A stretch of 64,000 nt of DNA, from the NCBI GenBank assembly GCA_043228905.1, contig JBHGNT010000006.1, forward strand, positions 3,286,001-3,350,000, written 5' to 3'. A program made the position numbers and the translations under genes. This document shows positions 62,410-64,000 of the stretch, in pieces (position 1 is the first letter of the stretch; each line of letters begins with the position of its first letter). The stretch is from Azolla caroliniana (Eukaryota > Polypodiophyta). The notes under the pieces were generated by a model. The model was given only the letters and a program-made list of their open reading frames with translations, made no database searches and had not been told where the DNA came from.

Positions 62410-64000
62410 TTTTTCGGAAAATTTATGCTTCATTAGTAGAAATACTGCACACATGACGAAATGATTAGGCTAAAAACATTACAATGGATCTAGCCATGAT
62501 GACCTATGAAAACCACACATTATTCTTTTAAATAACAAAACTCACTAAGACGAGAAAGAATGACATGAGACACCATATATCTATTGAACGTATAACGTAA
62601 TGGGTCATAATGGTTAGTCCACACCACTTCCTATTGTGCCGTCATCCGGTCGAATGTGGTCATGTCCTCCTGCTCCATAATGATAACAATTATCATTCTT
62701 TTCTTTCACCTATTTTCCCACTTGCAACTCCTATAATGCCATATGAGATATGATGAACCACGTTGACATAAAGCTATTGATGGACGATATACTCAAGCAA
62801 TATATACATGGGGTCGGTATTATGGACAATTGTAGAAGGTTAAGCGATATTATACAAACATGAGGATGTTGCATATGGATGCTCCTTCTATGAGACGTGG
62901 ACTAAGGCAAATAACAATTATACTTCTAGATCCACAAATAGAGTTTGGTAAACCTGAAATATGGCAATTAATAAATAACATTACCTTTTGATATATTTGG
63001 ACGCCGATATATTTAAAGGTATTCCAAAATGTGACTAAAAGACTTGCATAGATCATTATTGGAATTCGAATAGAGATTGTGCATAATCTCATAGGTTCTC
63101 TATATAACATAAAAGGTAACACCCAAAGGGCAGAGTTACAAATATTGGAATTTCATGCTATATGGGACAAAGAATATTTTATAGGTGGATATTTGACAAA
63201 CTGAAGTGATTTTACTCTACAACGTAGTATATTTTCCTAGGGAAAAAACAATGTAAGATATTGAAGTCTAAAGGAATCAAGTTTCAACCTTGTTTGAGTG
63301 AAAAACATAATACCATGATGATTCTGCGTGTGGAATGCAACAACCCATTATATATATTGGTACATTTGCATGAACCTTTTAAGCATCTTGTTATTCATGC
63401 CTCTTTTAGAAAAAGTGATTACAACTTGTCGTTCTTTTTGTATATGATGATACTCCTCATCCATCACTCGATTACATGGTTGACAATTTGACATCCACAT
63501 AGACTAGTTTACATAACCTTAATGGATGGGAAACCACGTGCTGTAAAGAGAAAAAGAGTGTAGAGAAATAAAACATAGCGTGAGGGAGACATTTCCTAAG
63601 TCATTGCTCCGCGAAGAATAAGAATGTCAATTTGTGGATGCCTCATGTAACCCTTCTATTTTTTTCACAAAAAACCTCCAAAGTTCTAACATCTGTCTCA
63701 TAAAGGTTTGGTTCCTCAAGTTGATATGCTCGGGGTTTCTCTTCCGTGGCTCACAAAGCTTGATGCAAGCTTATTGCAAAGGGAGCTCTATCATAAGTGA
63801 AGGACTTTGGTGTCGTAAAGGTAGACACAAATGTTGCTACTTAGTATCGTGTGGAGAGAGAGAGAGAGAGTACTAATGTGACAATTTTCATCATTGGAGC
63901 AAGTGGAAATTATTTCCTCAATGGAGTGTTCATCTTGCCTATTGGCAATTCAACATGTTCCACTACCCATGTAGTGTAGTTAGTGGGTGACCATACTCCA
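62410..64000. other. Intergenic to window end, no gene recognised
   Basis: AT-rich DNA with scattered short frames (62850-63122 minus, 63261-63491 plus, 63634-63876 plus), none with a motif I can support. A short (GA)n run lies near 63855-63870. Confidence 0.5.

Noticed and set aside
62850-63122. Minus-strand frame with a FKYIGVQI stretch suggesting reverse transcriptase
   Set aside because: Only one short similarity; flanking residues do not follow the RT pattern.

Overview
The window is nuclear DNA of a land plant, most likely an angiosperm. The genes have many short exons with GT-AG introns, the intergenic DNA is AT-rich, and the families are plant-specific: a CrRLK1L receptor kinase, a SufE-NadA fusion quinolinate synthase, a plant HHP receptor and a mitochondrial ATM-type ABC exporter. 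I cannot name the species.

Six protein-coding genes can be modelled. From left to right: an intronless CrRLK1L receptor-like kinase (minus, 250-2958); NBS1, the FHA/BRCT subunit of the MRE11-RAD50-NBS1 DNA break complex (minus, 14 exons, 10528-17185); a heptahelical PAQR protein of the HHP4/5 type (plus, 3 coding exons, 26677-28849); a small protein with a bacterial-type 3D (Asp-Asp-Asp) double-psi barrel domain (minus, 6 exons, 31030-34959); plastid quinolinate synthase with a fused SufE domain (plus, 7 exons, 39153-44583); and a mitochondrial half-size ABC transporter of the ATM3/ABCB25 type (minus, 20 exons, 47532-57689). All exon joins were set by hand so that splice sites and reading phase agree; none was checked against transcripts.

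Between the genes lies decayed repeat DNA. It includes non-LTR retrotransposon remnants (endonuclease at 14.7-15.1 kb inside an NBS1 intron, reverse transcriptase at 23.3-23.6 kb, zinc-knuckle end at 62.3 kb). It also includes a non-autonomous hAT element with a perfect 8-bp target duplication inside an ABC transporter intron, a foldback MITE inside an intron of the 3D-domain gene, and many local tandem duplications (units of 84, 86, 88, 90, 131, 143, 177, about 230 and 364 bp). Three unrelated tandem arrays are stacked at 58.3-60.7 kb, just upstream of the ABC transporter.

The genes form no operon. The quinolinate synthase (an Fe-S enzyme with its own sulfur-transfer activator) and the ATM-type exporter (needed for extramitochondrial Fe-S assembly) are convergent neighbours, so two Fe-S-linked genes sit side by side, probably by chance. 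The least familiar gene is the plant 3D-domain protein, whose fold is otherwise best known from bacterial cell-wall enzymes.
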